Assembly: GCF_017355855.1 (NCBI RefSeq)
Contig: NZ_JAFEWD010000002.1
Location: 620,001-684,000, forward strand
From: Pedobacter sp. SYSU D00535
Lineage (GTDB): Bacteria > Bacteroidota > Bacteroidia > Sphingobacteriales > Sphingobacteriaceae
Direction: 5' to 3'
Length of the DNA stretch: 64,000 bases
Below the pieces are notes generated by a model. The model ran no database searches, was not told the origin of the DNA, and saw only the letters and a list, made by a program, of their open reading frames with translations. The position numbers were made by a program, and so were the translations under genes. Each line of letters starts with the position of its first letter. The first letter of the stretch is position 1. Shown here in pieces: positions 38,352 to 47,148 of this stretch.

Positions 38352-38378
38352 CCCGGAATAAAAATTCCGGGTTTTTTT
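38352..38378 (+). terminator. rho-independent terminator
   Basis: Perfect stem CCCGGAAT-AAAA-ATTCCGGG followed by seven T, 23 bases after the thioredoxin-fold gene. Confidence 0.93.
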
Positions 38379-38389
38379 ATGTCTGAAAT

Positions 38390-38500
38390 ATGTCTGATTA
38401 TTGTTTCTGGACGAAGTATAAACGTTTTGCCAGTACTGAGATTCTCCTTTACCTCATCATGATAGTCGGCATCCTTCTCGGGATCCTGATTTTTTCCTAG
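38390..38500 (+). CDS. 36-residue membrane microprotein
   Basis: A short ORF encoding MSDYCFWTKYKRFASTEI then one strongly hydrophobic helix (LLYLIMIVGILLGILIFS). A basic N-terminal patch before a single TM indicates an inner-membrane protein with cytoplasmic N-terminus. It lies in the 180 bases between the terminator at 38378 and the end of the converging DUF3857 pseudogene. An overlapping frame from 38379 is less protein-like. No homologue is known to me; the coding call rests on amphipathic layout only. Confidence 0.45.
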   Translation: MSDYCFWTKYKRFASTEILLYLIMIVGILLGILIFS

Positions 38501-38509
38501 TGACTCGTT

Positions 38510-40411
38510 TTAGATTTTTGAGAGGATAAGTTTAGCATTGTCAGCGTCGGCAATAGCCTGATAAAAGTCTACCAGATCCTGGTAATCTTCAGCCTTGAAA
38601 TATCCCTCATTGAGCTGCATCACCCGTTTATAAGTAATGATTTTTCCGGTAACCGAGAGGTCCGTTGTGTATTTCCCGAAGGGCTTCTCAATGGTCGTCT
38701 TCTCTGGCTGCACGTTAAACAAGTATCCTTCCGGTAGTTCGAAATTGAAAACGTCCTCATCGTAATAGCCTCGGTTGATGTAAACCGGATTGTTCCGGTT
38801 TCTAATTTCCCTGATCGGCCTGATTTTATTTATCGGGTTGAGGTAGAGATGCATTTTTCCGTCTACGATAGCACAGTAGTTGTATGAGTTGAAGTCCAGT
38901 ACCTCTTTTGTAGCGGGCTTCTCCTTCTTTTCCATCTCAAACTGCAAGGATTTTACGTCGAGGTTAGGGAGTGGATACAGCTCAGGCAGCTTCTTCACTT
39001 GCTCCGAATACGCTTCGTTCAGCAGCGAGTGGTGGTTGTCAAACTGGGCGCCCTCAAAGATGGTTGTCATCTTTCCACTAAGTGATCCATTCTCTGCTAT
39101 CTTAAATTCTGCCTTCCGTACCTGCCTGCTTTCTGAGGTGGGATATTTAGTAGTGCGCATGATTTTTCCTCCCTCTGGCGTACAGGCTACTACTAATCGG
39201 TCGTCAGTAAAGTCTCCCAGGAACCCAAAGGGAGAGAACTTGCTCGTACATTCCAGCCATGTCGTGTCGTTTTCAAAAGGAAGGCAGAGGATTACGTGAT
39301 TCCCTTGGTTCATGTCGGCAAAATCAGGGTGGAAGTCGACTTTGAAATTCCCCGCCTGCACAACGGAATAGTAAGACTCAATCCCAACAATGCTAAGCAA
39401 GGCCTTTGTATAGTTGGTTAAGCCTTTGCAATCGCCGTAACCCAGGCGATCCACTTCGGATGCGGGATAAGGTTGAAAACCTCCAATTCCGATCTGGACA
39501 CTGATGTACCGGGTTTTCTGTTGCACTTATTCATAGATCTTCCTGGCTTTTTCTTTTGGGTCTTTAATATCCTTAACCAAATCAAGAATCACAGACTTGG
39601 TGGTTTCCGGTAATTCATCCCGTCCTTTTAGCAGGTTTTCATACATCCACTTTCCGTACTCTGTCCAATTCGTAAAACTACCCTTGGTACCTCTGTAGGC
39701 AAATTTTTCCGGTGCCAAACTAACAGAGGTGAAAACTTTCCGGGGGTGTGGACTGTAGGGCTCCTCTCGCAATGCGGGTAAATTCTTTGCCGCCCACTTG
39801 TACGTTTTGCCTGCTGACGTAGAAGTCTCCTCAACTCTCCCAGGGTAGTTAAACTCTTTATACCGGAGGTTAAACCAGGAAGGACAGATGAAGGTCATGG
39901 AAGAATGCTCTGTAGCAACTCCATGGGCGGTACTTGCCTGCCAAGTAGGGAAGGAGAGGCTCTGCTTGTTTCGATATTCCACCTCATATTCTATAGTGAA
40001 GGGGTAAGCAGATATTACCGGAATGAAGTATTTCATACGATTATCTTCATAGAGCGAAAAATCATTTACCGCGCTTCTATCCTGCATATTCTTTTCGCTA
40101 AACTTTCCGATAGGCAAACCTATCTCATTATAGATAGCGCCTTTTACCGATTTGATACTACTCGTTTTATCGTATTCGAAAACCACATTTGCATGCTCCT
40201 TCGCAGATTCATTTAATATCGTAATCGCAAACTTTCTCTTGTAAATTACTTCATCCAGGTCTTTTACCTCAATGACAGTTTCTGCGTTCCTCACCACGGC
40301 ACCTGCCCTTGACAGCAGGGGTTTCGGAATTGCAGCAACAGGGTATGTCAACTGTGCACTGGCGGATAGAACATTTAAAAAGCAGGCAGTGAATAGAATC
40401 AAATATCTCAT
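38510..40411 (-). pseudogene. DUF3857/transglutaminase-like protein, interrupted by an in-frame stop
   Basis: One gene of 633 codons split by a single TAA at 39527-39529. The first part (294 residues) has a signal peptide (VLSASAQ) and a DUF3857 beta domain and ends ARKIYE. After the TAA the same frame continues VQQKTRYISVQIGIGG into an intact transglutaminase-like core with the nucleophile in GYGDCKGLTNY and a His in GNHVILCLPF, then a C-terminal beta domain. Homologues read KIYEYVQQKTRY (from memory), so the TAA most simply replaces a Tyr codon (TAT/TAC to TAA). The second part has a GTG that could in principle restart, but it would lack a signal peptide. The start overlaps the stop of its paralogue in an ATGA. 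A sequencing error is an alternative. Confidence 0.8.
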
Positions 40412-42372
40412 ATCTTCTTTTTCAGGATAATATCTGTCTGCTGCAGCTGAATAATTTTGTTGTATAGTTCCTTCAGGTAAGGATACTCGCTAGCAGAATA
40501 GGTGGGCTTGTTAAGCTGCATATTATATGAAAGTACGATAACGTTTCCCTCCTGACTGACGTTGGCAAGCACGCGTCCCCCACTGTTCGGCAAACTTAGG
40601 GCTGTTTGTTGCGGTTTGCTAACCACCTCAAACTTTTCCGGAAACCTCACTTGCATATTTACTCTGACTTCCTCCGGTGCGCCAAAATCTATAGGGTAGG
40701 TCCTTTCTGCCAGCTTGAAGGGGTTCTCAGCTATCCTATTCATAAAAAATGGATTTAGATAACTGTGGTCTTTTTCGGTGGCATTTATCTCGATTTCATA
40801 GCTTTCGCCCAAGATATTTTCGAGACTATCCAGATTCCTCACCTCTGATTTCAGAATCTTTATCTTTGGTAGTTTTTCATCCAGGCTCTCTACAAATTCA
40901 TCGACAGAGTTGAAGCTCTTGATCTCCTTCCTTTTCCCGTAAGCGGCATATCCCGCTGAAAAGACGTTCATTCTGCCTTTCATCTTTCCGGATTCATCCA
41001 TCTCCAAGTCCAAAGTGATTGTTCGGGTCTCTTTTTGTGATGCTTTCAGGTCGATCCAGTAGCTGGGTTTATTGAAACTCATTACGCGACCTTTATCATT
41101 GATGCAGCGAAGCGGAAGCAGACCAAAAGGTAGGAGGGGATCCGTACCGTCAAGCAAATAAAAGTTTTCGCCTATGTTCACCTTGCAAATCACATAGTCG
41201 AACTCGGTGAGTACCGGAAAAAGGTTGTTTACTATACCATTACTGCGGGTAGACAAGATCACCGGTTCTGCATTTAGACCACCAGCATTCATCGCAGCAA
41301 CCATAGAAAGATTGATATCTCCGGCATTTCCTGTGCGATTCTCGAAAGCCTTTTTTAATCCGGTATGAGAGTATTTGCCAGAATAATTATCCCACTTATA
41401 CCAGCCTCTGATAAAGTTATAAATAGCTTTTGCTTTTTCCAGTTCAGAACTTAGTCCAGCGGTTAGGGGCGCGACTTTTGACTCAAAGAAGTCCTTCTTT
41501 TTTAATTGAATTCCGAAGGCATCTTCCTTTTTCAGATCCAGGTCTACATCTTTCCACTCTTTCGTCACCGCATGCTTTCCGCCATAATAATCCGTATAAT
41601 CGGATAGCTCGAAATGCATAGCGGATCTAAAATTGCTGGCAGCTGTCATGTACTCTTCTTCATAAAACGCAGGCACATTTTCCATGGCCCAGGTCATAAC
41701 AGAACAATCTGCTTTGAAACCTCCACCTGGATTGAAACACTCTTTCTCTAAAACAGCGGTATTCTTAGATAGCTTTTCTGCTCCGCGCAATGCAATGTTG
41801 TAGTTGTAGATGGCAGGAATCTTGGCGAAGTATTCGGTATAAATTTTAGGAATCTCGCTTTGGAAGTCCCAATTACGAAAATTGTGTCTGAAAGGAGATT
41901 CAATAACATAGGAGTATTCGATGATGCAGCCGTCTTTCAAACTCGGCATGGCGAACTTTACCAAATCGTGATACTTGCCCGCTTTTGATTCTTTAAAGAT
42001 CTGTGATGATTCCAGGTTTGCAGAGCGAAGCAAGTTGTTTTCGTCGGGATAGAAAGTCACCCCTTTAATATCCCTGATCGTCTCAAAAGTGTTGGCATCA
42101 TTTTTCCGCAGGGGAATTTCAATTGTTCCATGTTTGAAGCCTTTACTATTAAATATCTTAATGCGAACGTGGTATTCAAACACAACATTTACATCCGAGT
42201 TGCTGATGTAAGCGGTTCCAAATTCCCGTAAAACAACAGCATTGGCACTGGTGTCTTTACTATACTTCGTTAACTCGTATTCAGTGCTTGTAGGTTTACC
42301 GAAAGGAAAGTTTTGGGCGGAGGCAAATGAAGCGAGAAATGCTACTGCCGCAGTTAAAATTAGCTGTTTCAT
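40408..42372 (-). CDS. DUF3857/transglutaminase-like periplasmic protein
   Basis: A 654-residue protein starting at MKQLILTAAVA with a signal peptide cleaved near ASAQ (about 19). An N-terminal DUF3857 domain (about 30-260) precedes a transglutaminase-like core (about 300-400) and a C-terminal beta domain. In the core, the position where a catalytic Cys is expected reads RTGNAGDINLSM, that is, Ala, so peptidase or transglutaminase activity is unlikely. Its stop overlaps the start of the broken paralogue in an ATGA, so the pair is a translationally coupled operon. The function of this Bacteroidota family is unknown. Confidence 0.82.
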   Translation of the reverse strand: MKQLILTAAVAFLASFASAQNFPFGKPTSTEYELTKYSKDTSANAVVLREFGTAYISNSDVNVVFEYHVRIKIFNSKGFKHGTIEIPLRKNDANTFETIRDIKGVTFYPDENNLLRSANLESSQIFKESKAGKYHDLVKFAMPSLKDGCIIEYSYVIESPFRHNFRNWDFQSEIPKIYTEYFAKIPAIYNYNIALRGAEKLSKNTAVLEKECFNPGGGFKADCSVMTWAMENVPAFYEEEYMTAASNFRSAMHFELSDYTDYYGGKHAVTKEWKDVDLDLKKEDAFGIQLKKKDFFESKVAPLTAGLSSELEKAKAIYNFIRGWYKWDNYSGKYSHTGLKKAFENRTGNAGDINLSMVAAMNAGGLNAEPVILSTRSNGIVNNLFPVLTEFDYVICKVNIGENFYLLDGTDPLLPFGLLPLRCINDKGRVMSFNKPSYWIDLKASQKETRTITLDLEMDESGKMKGRMNVFSAGYAAYGKRKEIKSFNSVDEFVESLDEKLPKIKILKSEVRNLDSLENILGESYEIEINATEKDHSYLNPFFMNRIAENPFKLAERTYPIDFGAPEEVRVNMQVRFPEKFEVVSKPQQTALSLPNSGGRVLANVSQEGNVIVLSYNMQLNKPTYSASEYPYLKELYNKIIQLQQTDIILKKKI

Positions 42373-42476
42373 GTGACTGGTTGGGTTTTTAAAGATAGCG
42401 AGATTGGCAATACTATCAATAACTTTATGATTTTTTAATTCGATTCTGAAAGCTTTTTCCGACCTTTGAGAGACAT

Positions 42477-43508
42477 ATGAAGCTGAATTTAAAACGTCCT
42501 CTCGCTTTTTTTGATCTTGAAGCAACGGGAACCAATATAGGAGTTGATCGAATTGTTGAAATCGCGGTCCTTAAAGTCCTTCCGGACGGAACTCAGGAGA
42601 TGAAGGTCTCCCGCATTAATCCCGAAATGCCTATTCCATACGAGACTTCCATGATACATGGAATTTTTGATGAGGATGTAAAAGAAGCCCCCACTTTCAG
42701 ACAAATAGCACAGGAGTATGCCGATTTCCTCACGGATTGTGATCTTGCTGGCTACAACTCGAATAAGTTCGATATTCCGATGTTGATGGAAGAATTTATA
42801 CGGGCAGAAGTGGAGTTTGATCTGGAGAGCCGTCGCTTTGTTGATGTGCAAAATATCTTCCATCAAATGGAGCAGCGTACCCTGAAAGCAGCTTATAGAT
42901 TCTACTGTGGCAAGGACATCGAGAATGCCCATTCTGCTGAGGCGGATATTCGGGCAACCTACGAAGTGCTGTTGGCACAGTTGGAAAAGTATAAGGACGT
43001 AGAGTGGGAAGATAAAAAGGGCAATAAGTCAGTTCCGGTCCAAAATGATGTCGATGCCCTTCATACCTTTACGAACCTGAGTCGCCCCGTTGATTTTGCC
43101 GGAAGAATAGTATTTAACGAAAACGGCGTCGAGGTGTTCAATTTCGGTAAACATAAAGGCAAATGTGTGGAGGAAGTATTCCATGCAGAGCCCAGCTATT
43201 ATTCATGGATGCAACAGGGGGATTTTCCTTTGTATACCAAGCGCTGTCTGGAGAAGATCTGGGTGCGTTGGAACGGGAAGAAGGTACTGGTTAAAAATCA
43301 GACGGAGCAACGTATCACGGTGGAAAATCCGGAAGGAGCCAATAAGCCGCAGCAAGTTCAGGGACAGCAGAGACCTTATCAGCAACGAAAAGATTTCAAG
43401 TCAAATAACAACAGAAACTACAATCAGCATCCGAAAAAGGATGATAAGCCGGCGGAGCCGATTACGGGTGATATGCTGGAGCAGCTGAAGCTGAAGTTCG
43501 GTAAATAA
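42477..43508 (+). CDS. DnaQ-like 3'-5' exonuclease
   Basis: A 343-residue DEDDh exonuclease. ExoI is FFDLEATGTN (about 11-20), ExoII contains YNSNKFDIPML (about 93-103), and ExoIII is HSAEADIRATYEVL (about 144-157), giving Asp, Glu, Asp, His, Asp. A second small domain, FNFGKHKGKCVEE with YYSWMQQGDFP (about 222-252), resembles the DUF3820 add-on. The C-terminal 80 residues are a Gln/Asn/Lys-rich linker. It could proofread or trim DNA or RNA. GACCTTTG (one mismatch -7 box, 42461-42468) ends 8 bases before the ATG. It converges with queG with a 1-base gap. Confidence 0.87.
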   Translation: MKLNLKRPLAFFDLEATGTNIGVDRIVEIAVLKVLPDGTQEMKVSRINPEMPIPYETSMIHGIFDEDVKEAPTFRQIAQEYADFLTDCDLAGYNSNKFDIPMLMEEFIRAEVEFDLESRRFVDVQNIFHQMEQRTLKAAYRFYCGKDIENAHSAEADIRATYEVLLAQLEKYKDVEWEDKKGNKSVPVQNDVDALHTFTNLSRPVDFAGRIVFNENGVEVFNFGKHKGKCVEEVFHAEPSYYSWMQQGDFPLYTKRCLEKIWVRWNGKKVLVKNQTEQRITVENPEGANKPQQVQGQQRPYQQRKDFKSNNNRNYNQHPKKDDKPAEPITGDMLEQLKLKFGK

Positions 43509-43509
43509 G

Positions 43510-44472
43510 CTATTTAGAGTGGTTAGTCTCCATGGGCTGGAAAGGTTTAAGAAATTCGATATTCCTTTTCAGCCCATTGTATTTTGTACGCTTCACTGCT
43601 GATCCTTTAAATAGCTTTTGAAATACCTCTTCGGTAATTTCTTCCCAATTTGTTTTATTCATCTTCAACAGCTCCGGATGGGGCATAAACGCCGCTTCGT
43701 TATGCAGCGTCGAGAAGCGGTTCCAGGGACAGACATCCTGGCAAACATCACAACCGAACATCCAATTGCCCATTTGCTCCTTGAAGCCGGAAGGCAACTC
43801 GTCTTTAAGCTCAATGGTTAAATAGGAGATGCAACGGCTGCCATCTACCTGATAAGGGCCCACGATAGCCTGCGTGGGACAAGCATCAATGCAGCGGGTG
43901 CAGGTGCCGCAGTGGTCCTTGGTTCCTGGGGTATCGTATTCAAGGTCCAAATCGACAATTAGCTCGGCGAGGAAAAAGAAAGAGCCACTATTTTTGTTAA
44001 TCAGGTTGGTGTTCTTTCCCATCCAGCCCAATCCCGATTTCTTTGCCCATGCTTTATCTAACACCGGGGCAGAATCCACGAATGCACGCCCGTGCACTTC
44101 TCCAATTAGTTCGTTAATTACTTCGAGTAATCGTTTAAGCTTCTCTTTGATTACTGTATGATAATCAATACCATAAGCATACTTTGAAATTTTGGGAGCG
44201 TCCGGATCTTCCTGTCTGGCATCTGTATAGTAATTCAGGGAAAGAGAGATGACCGACCTGGCGCCCTCTACCAGTTTACGTGGATCCAGGCGCTTATCGA
44301 AATGATTCTCCATGTAGCTCATTTGCCCATGGTAGCCTTGTTTCAGCCAGGCTTCCAGCCGCGGGGCTTCCTCCTCCAAAAACTCGGCCTTGGATATGCC
44401 GCAATGCATGAAGCCCAATTTCCGGGCCTCCTCCTTAATAAGCGCACTATATCTCGACCTGCTGGGGAACAT
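43510..44472 (-). CDS. queG: epoxyqueuosine reductase
   Basis: A 320-residue enzyme for the last step of queuosine synthesis in tRNA, reducing epoxyqueuosine with cobalamin and two [4Fe-4S] clusters. Cluster motifs are [16 protein letters not shown] (about 188-203) and [11 protein letters not shown] (about 242-252). The catalytic Asp lies in [21 protein letters not shown] (about 135), split here for reading. The C-terminal HEAT-like tail of longer QueG proteins is short. A perfect -7 box abuts the ATG. Confidence 0.94.
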   Translation of the reverse strand: MFPSRSRYSALIKEEARKLGFMHCGISKAEFLEEEAPRLEAWLKQGYHGQMSYMENHFDKRLDPRKLVEGARSVISLSLNYYTDARQEDPDAPKISKYAYGIDYHTVIKEKLKRLLEVINELIGEVHGRAFVDSAPVLDKAWAKKSGLGWMGKNTNLINKNSGSFFFLAELIVDLDLEYDTPGTKDHCGTCTRCIDACPTQAIVGPYQVDGSRCISYLTIELKDELPSGFKEQMGNWMFGCDVCQDVCPWNRFSTLHNEAAFMPHPELLKMNKTNWEEITEEVFQKLFKGSAVKRTKYNGLKRNIEFLKPFQPMETNHSK

Positions 44473-44476
44473 CTTA

Positions 44477-44484
44477 CAAAGATA
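44477..44484 (-). promoter_or_regulatory. -7 box of queG
   Basis: Minus-strand TATCTTTG, a perfect TAnnTTTG, ends 4 bases before the queG ATG, predicting a leaderless transcript. Confidence 0.6.
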
Positions 44485-44631
44485 TCGAAGAAAGCGGTTT
44501 TTTATTGTCTAATCTTTCCTGGTATCTCATGACTGAATAGTGGCTTCATACGGGTCCTCCATTGAAATCTCAGTTTATGAAAACCCTGGCCAACTTAAAG
44601 AGTTAAAAAAGTACATCAAATACCTAGTATT

Positions 44632-45312
44632 ATGAAAACGTTAAGAGTAACAAGTTGGATGGTGCTGCTATTAGTTGCAGTAGGGTTTACGAAGGTTAGC
44701 TTTGCTCAGCAGGAGCAAAAGGAAAAAATCGAAAAATCGACCGAAGTGCTGAGAGACTTTAGTAAAATGAAAGAGTCTATCCCAGCTCGCTTGCTGAATG
44801 AGGCTCAGGGAATTATCATTATCCCTAACATGATCAAAGCAGGTTTGGGTGTTGGAGGACAACGCGGTAAAGGGGTAGCGATGGTGAAGACAGCGGATGG
44901 CACCTGGAGTGATCCGGCTTTTGTAACCATTACCGGCGGAAGCATCGGATTTCAGGCTGGTATTACCTCTACAGATCTGGTGTTGCTTTTTAAAGACCGG
45001 GCGACGCTAACGAACATAGGAAATACAGCCGTTACGCTCGGAGGAGCAGTCTCAGTAGCAGCAGGTCCGGTTGGACGCACAGCCACAGCCGGTACCAATG
45101 CAAATTTTGATGCGCAGGTATACTCTTATTCCAGAAGTAAGGGATTATTTGCAGGAATTAGCCTTAACGGTAACTCCATCAGCTTTGATGAAGATGCAAA
45201 TCGGGCATTCTACAGTTCTGACGTTACAGCTAGTTCTGTGCTGGCGGGTAGCGGTAAGGCATCGTCTCCTGGTGTAAAAGAACTAAAGGAAACACTCCGA
45301 GGCATGAAGTAA
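44632..45312 (+). CDS. SYLF/Ysc84 domain lipid-binding secreted protein
   Basis: A 226-residue protein with a signal peptide (SFAQQ, about 23-27). The SYLF domain follows: AQGIIIIPNMIKAGLGVGGQ (about 59-78), GGSIGFQAGITSTDLVLLF and the C-terminal SRSKGLFAGISLNG. Members bind phosphoinositides in eukaryotes; in bacteria they are periplasmic proteins of unknown job. No TAnnTTTG box is evident upstream. A strong terminator follows. Confidence 0.88.
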   Translation: MKTLRVTSWMVLLLVAVGFTKVSFAQQEQKEKIEKSTEVLRDFSKMKESIPARLLNEAQGIIIIPNMIKAGLGVGGQRGKGVAMVKTADGTWSDPAFVTITGGSIGFQAGITSTDLVLLFKDRATLTNIGNTAVTLGGAVSVAAGPVGRTATAGTNANFDAQVYSYSRSKGLFAGISLNGNSISFDEDANRAFYSSDVTASSVLAGSGKASSPGVKELKETLRGMK

Positions 45313-45333
45313 GCAGGCTTATTGAGTCTGGAG

Positions 45334-45363
45334 AGGCAGTTCCTTAGGGGCTGCCTTTTTTTA
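45334..45363 (+). terminator. rho-independent terminator
   Basis: AGGCAG-(loop of 11)-CTGCCT followed by a T7 run, 21 bases after the SYLF gene. Confidence 0.8.
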
Positions 45364-45432
45364 TTAGCTTTCATATCTTGTAACAAAATCTGTAATTTGA
45401 CATCTCAATTCAACAATTACAATTACACAACA

Positions 45433-46224
45433 ATGATAAGAAATCATGAAATAGATTACCGCGTCCATGGAGAGGAGATGCAATATGTGGAAGTAGAACT
45501 GGATCCACAGGAAACAGCCATTGCTGAAGCAGGAGCCTTTATGATGATGGACGATGGGATTCAAATGCAAACCATTTTTGGCGATGGAAGCCAGCAGCAA
45601 AGCGGCATCCTTGGAAAGCTGTTCAGCGCTGGTAAGCGATTGCTAACGGGCGAAAGTCTTTTTATGACGGCGTACACGAATATCGGACAGGGAAAAAGAC
45701 GGGTTAGCTTTGCCTCGCCCTATCCCGGAAAGATCATCCCGATGGACTTACAGCAGTTAGGCGGTAAGATCATCTGCCAGAAGGACTCTTTTTTGTGTGC
45801 TGCGAAAGGGGTAAGTGTGAGTTTGGAGTTTCAGCGAAAACTTGGAGCCGGGCTATTTGGTGGCGAAGGCTTCATCATGCAAAAGCTGGAAGGTGATGGG
45901 ATGGCGTTTGTGCATGCAGGGGGACATGTAACGGAGCGGGAGCTGCATCCGGGGGAGGTTTTAAAAGTGGATACTGGTTGTATCGTTGGCTTTACTCAGC
46001 ATGTGAACTATGACATCCAGTTTGTGGGCGGAATAAAGAATACGCTATTTGGAGGTGAAGGTGTATTTTTTGCAACCTTGAGAGGTCCTGGAAAAGTTTG
46101 GATTCAAACGCTGCCCATAAGCAGACTCGCTGGCAGAATTTTAGCTTACGGTACGGTAAACAGAAAAGAAGAGGGTAGTATTCTTGGAGGACTTGGAAAT
46201 CTTCTGGACGGTGACGGACGATAG
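45433..46224 (+). CDS. AIM24/TIGR00266 family protein
   Basis: A 263-residue cytosolic protein starting at MIRNHEIDYRV. An in-frame upstream extension runs back through the terminator and is rejected. It has repeated beta segments and the family patterns EAGAFMMMDDGIQM (about 31-44), KRRVSFASPYPGKIIPMDL and GPGKVWIQTLPISRLA (about 220-235). TIGR00266/AIM24 proteins form trimeric beta-helix-like folds; their function in bacteria is unknown. Spacing and the terminator make it a separate transcript. Confidence 0.88.
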   Translation: MIRNHEIDYRVHGEEMQYVEVELDPQETAIAEAGAFMMMDDGIQMQTIFGDGSQQQSGILGKLFSAGKRLLTGESLFMTAYTNIGQGKRRVSFASPYPGKIIPMDLQQLGGKIICQKDSFLCAAKGVSVSLEFQRKLGAGLFGGEGFIMQKLEGDGMAFVHAGGHVTERELHPGEVLKVDTGCIVGFTQHVNYDIQFVGGIKNTLFGGEGVFFATLRGPGKVWIQTLPISRLAGRILAYGTVNRKEEGSILGGLGNLLDGDGR

Positions 46225-46229
46225 AACGT

Positions 46230-46397
46230 CTAGTCTTTCCTTCCGGGACATTTTTTACACCTTTTTCCTTTTTTGTACTTCTTACAGCACTTTTTAAAAT
46301 CGCAACACGCGAAATAGGCTCCCAGGCCTTTCATAAATTCAGGATCAGTAGGTAAAAGCCTGCTGTCCTGATTTGTATCTACTACACAGTCATCCAT
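46230..46397 (-). CDS. 55-residue cysteine-rich microprotein
   Basis: A short minus-strand ORF, MDDCVVDTNQDSRLLPTD... ending FACCDFKKCCKKYKKGKRC and KKCPGRKD. It has seven or so cysteines as CC, CC, C, C and a C-terminal half dominated by Lys/Cys, suggesting a metal-binding knuckle or nucleic-acid contact. It lies in a 280-base gap between the AIM24 and uridine kinase genes. No signal peptide, so it is cytosolic. From memory, small Bacteroidota proteins with a CC...KKCCKKYKKG tail exist but are uncharacterised. Confidence 0.6.
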   Translation of the reverse strand: MDDCVVDTNQDSRLLPTDPEFMKGLGAYFACCDFKKCCKKYKKGKRCKKCPGRKD

Positions 46398-46506
46398 CTG
46401 CCAGCAAAGATATTATTTAGACTTATTCCAAACAAGTGATTTTGAAGTTTTCTTTTTGTACAATTAGATTCCATTCCGAGCCGTGATTTGGGTAGTAGCA
46501 AGTCTA

Positions 46507-47148
46507 TCAGGAACCGGCCTTCAATATTCTGGAGCGCAGGTCATCCGATAGTTCACTACTTACCCGAATAATGTCATCTGCTACATTCGTGTTGTTGGTG
46601 ATGACCCGGTCGGCGGTGTTCTTATAGGGTAGTAGATAAGCTTTGTATGCTGGAAGAACATGATTAATCCACTGGTACATAATCATATCTCTATCGTATC
46701 CTCTCTCGGCGGTATCCCGTTTAATTCTTCTGTTCAGTGTGATCTCTTCGTCGGCGTCTAAGAACACTCGAAAATCAAAAAGGCTGGCCAGTTCTTCGAA
46801 ATGAAAAATAAAGAGGCCTTCCACAACGATGATAGGGGCAGAGCGGATAGTAAGCAAGCGGGCATGTTCTTCATTTACATTGAAGGTATATTCCTTTCTC
46901 TGAAAGCTGCCTCCTGCTATCAAGGTTTGTAAGTCCTGCAATAGTTTGTCGTCGTCGATACACTCTGGTAGATCGAAGTTAATCCAGCCGTTCTCATCAA
47001 TGGGCTGCTGCGCTTTAGGCTTATAGTAATCATCCTGTGATACCAGACAGATCTCTTCCGCCGCGAAATGATTTAAAAAGCAATTGAGAAAAAAGGTTTT
47101 GCCAGAACCGCTACCACCGGCAATGCCGATTACAAAAGGTCTATTCAT
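46507..47148 (-). CDS. udk: uridine kinase-like P-loop kinase
   Basis: A 213-residue P-loop kinase of the uridine kinase/phosphoribulokinase family, starting MNRPFVIG. Walker A is GIAGGSGSGKT (about 8-18). The motif VVEGLFIFHFEEL (about 108-120) and RRIKRDTAERGYDRD (about 139-153, lid) fit uridine kinase, which phosphorylates uridine and cytidine with ATP/GTP. The ATG overlaps the end of the LysM gene by 8 bases, so it is the distal gene of a DUF4905-LysM-udk run. Confidence 0.85.
   Translation of the reverse strand: MNRPFVIGIAGGSGSGKTFFLNCFLNHFAAEEICLVSQDDYYKPKAQQPIDENGWINFDLPECIDDDKLLQDLQTLIAGGSFQRKEYTFNVNEEHARLLTIRSAPIIVVEGLFIFHFEELASLFDFRVFLDADEEITLNRRIKRDTAERGYDRDMIMYQWINHVLPAYKAYLLPYKNTADRVITNNTNVADDIIRVSSELSDDLRSRILKAGS

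Noticed and set aside
38510-39526. Independent gene starting at the GTG after the TAA
   Set aside because: It lacks a signal peptide and the DUF3857 domain, and continues the upstream frame exactly; a nonsense-split single gene is simpler.
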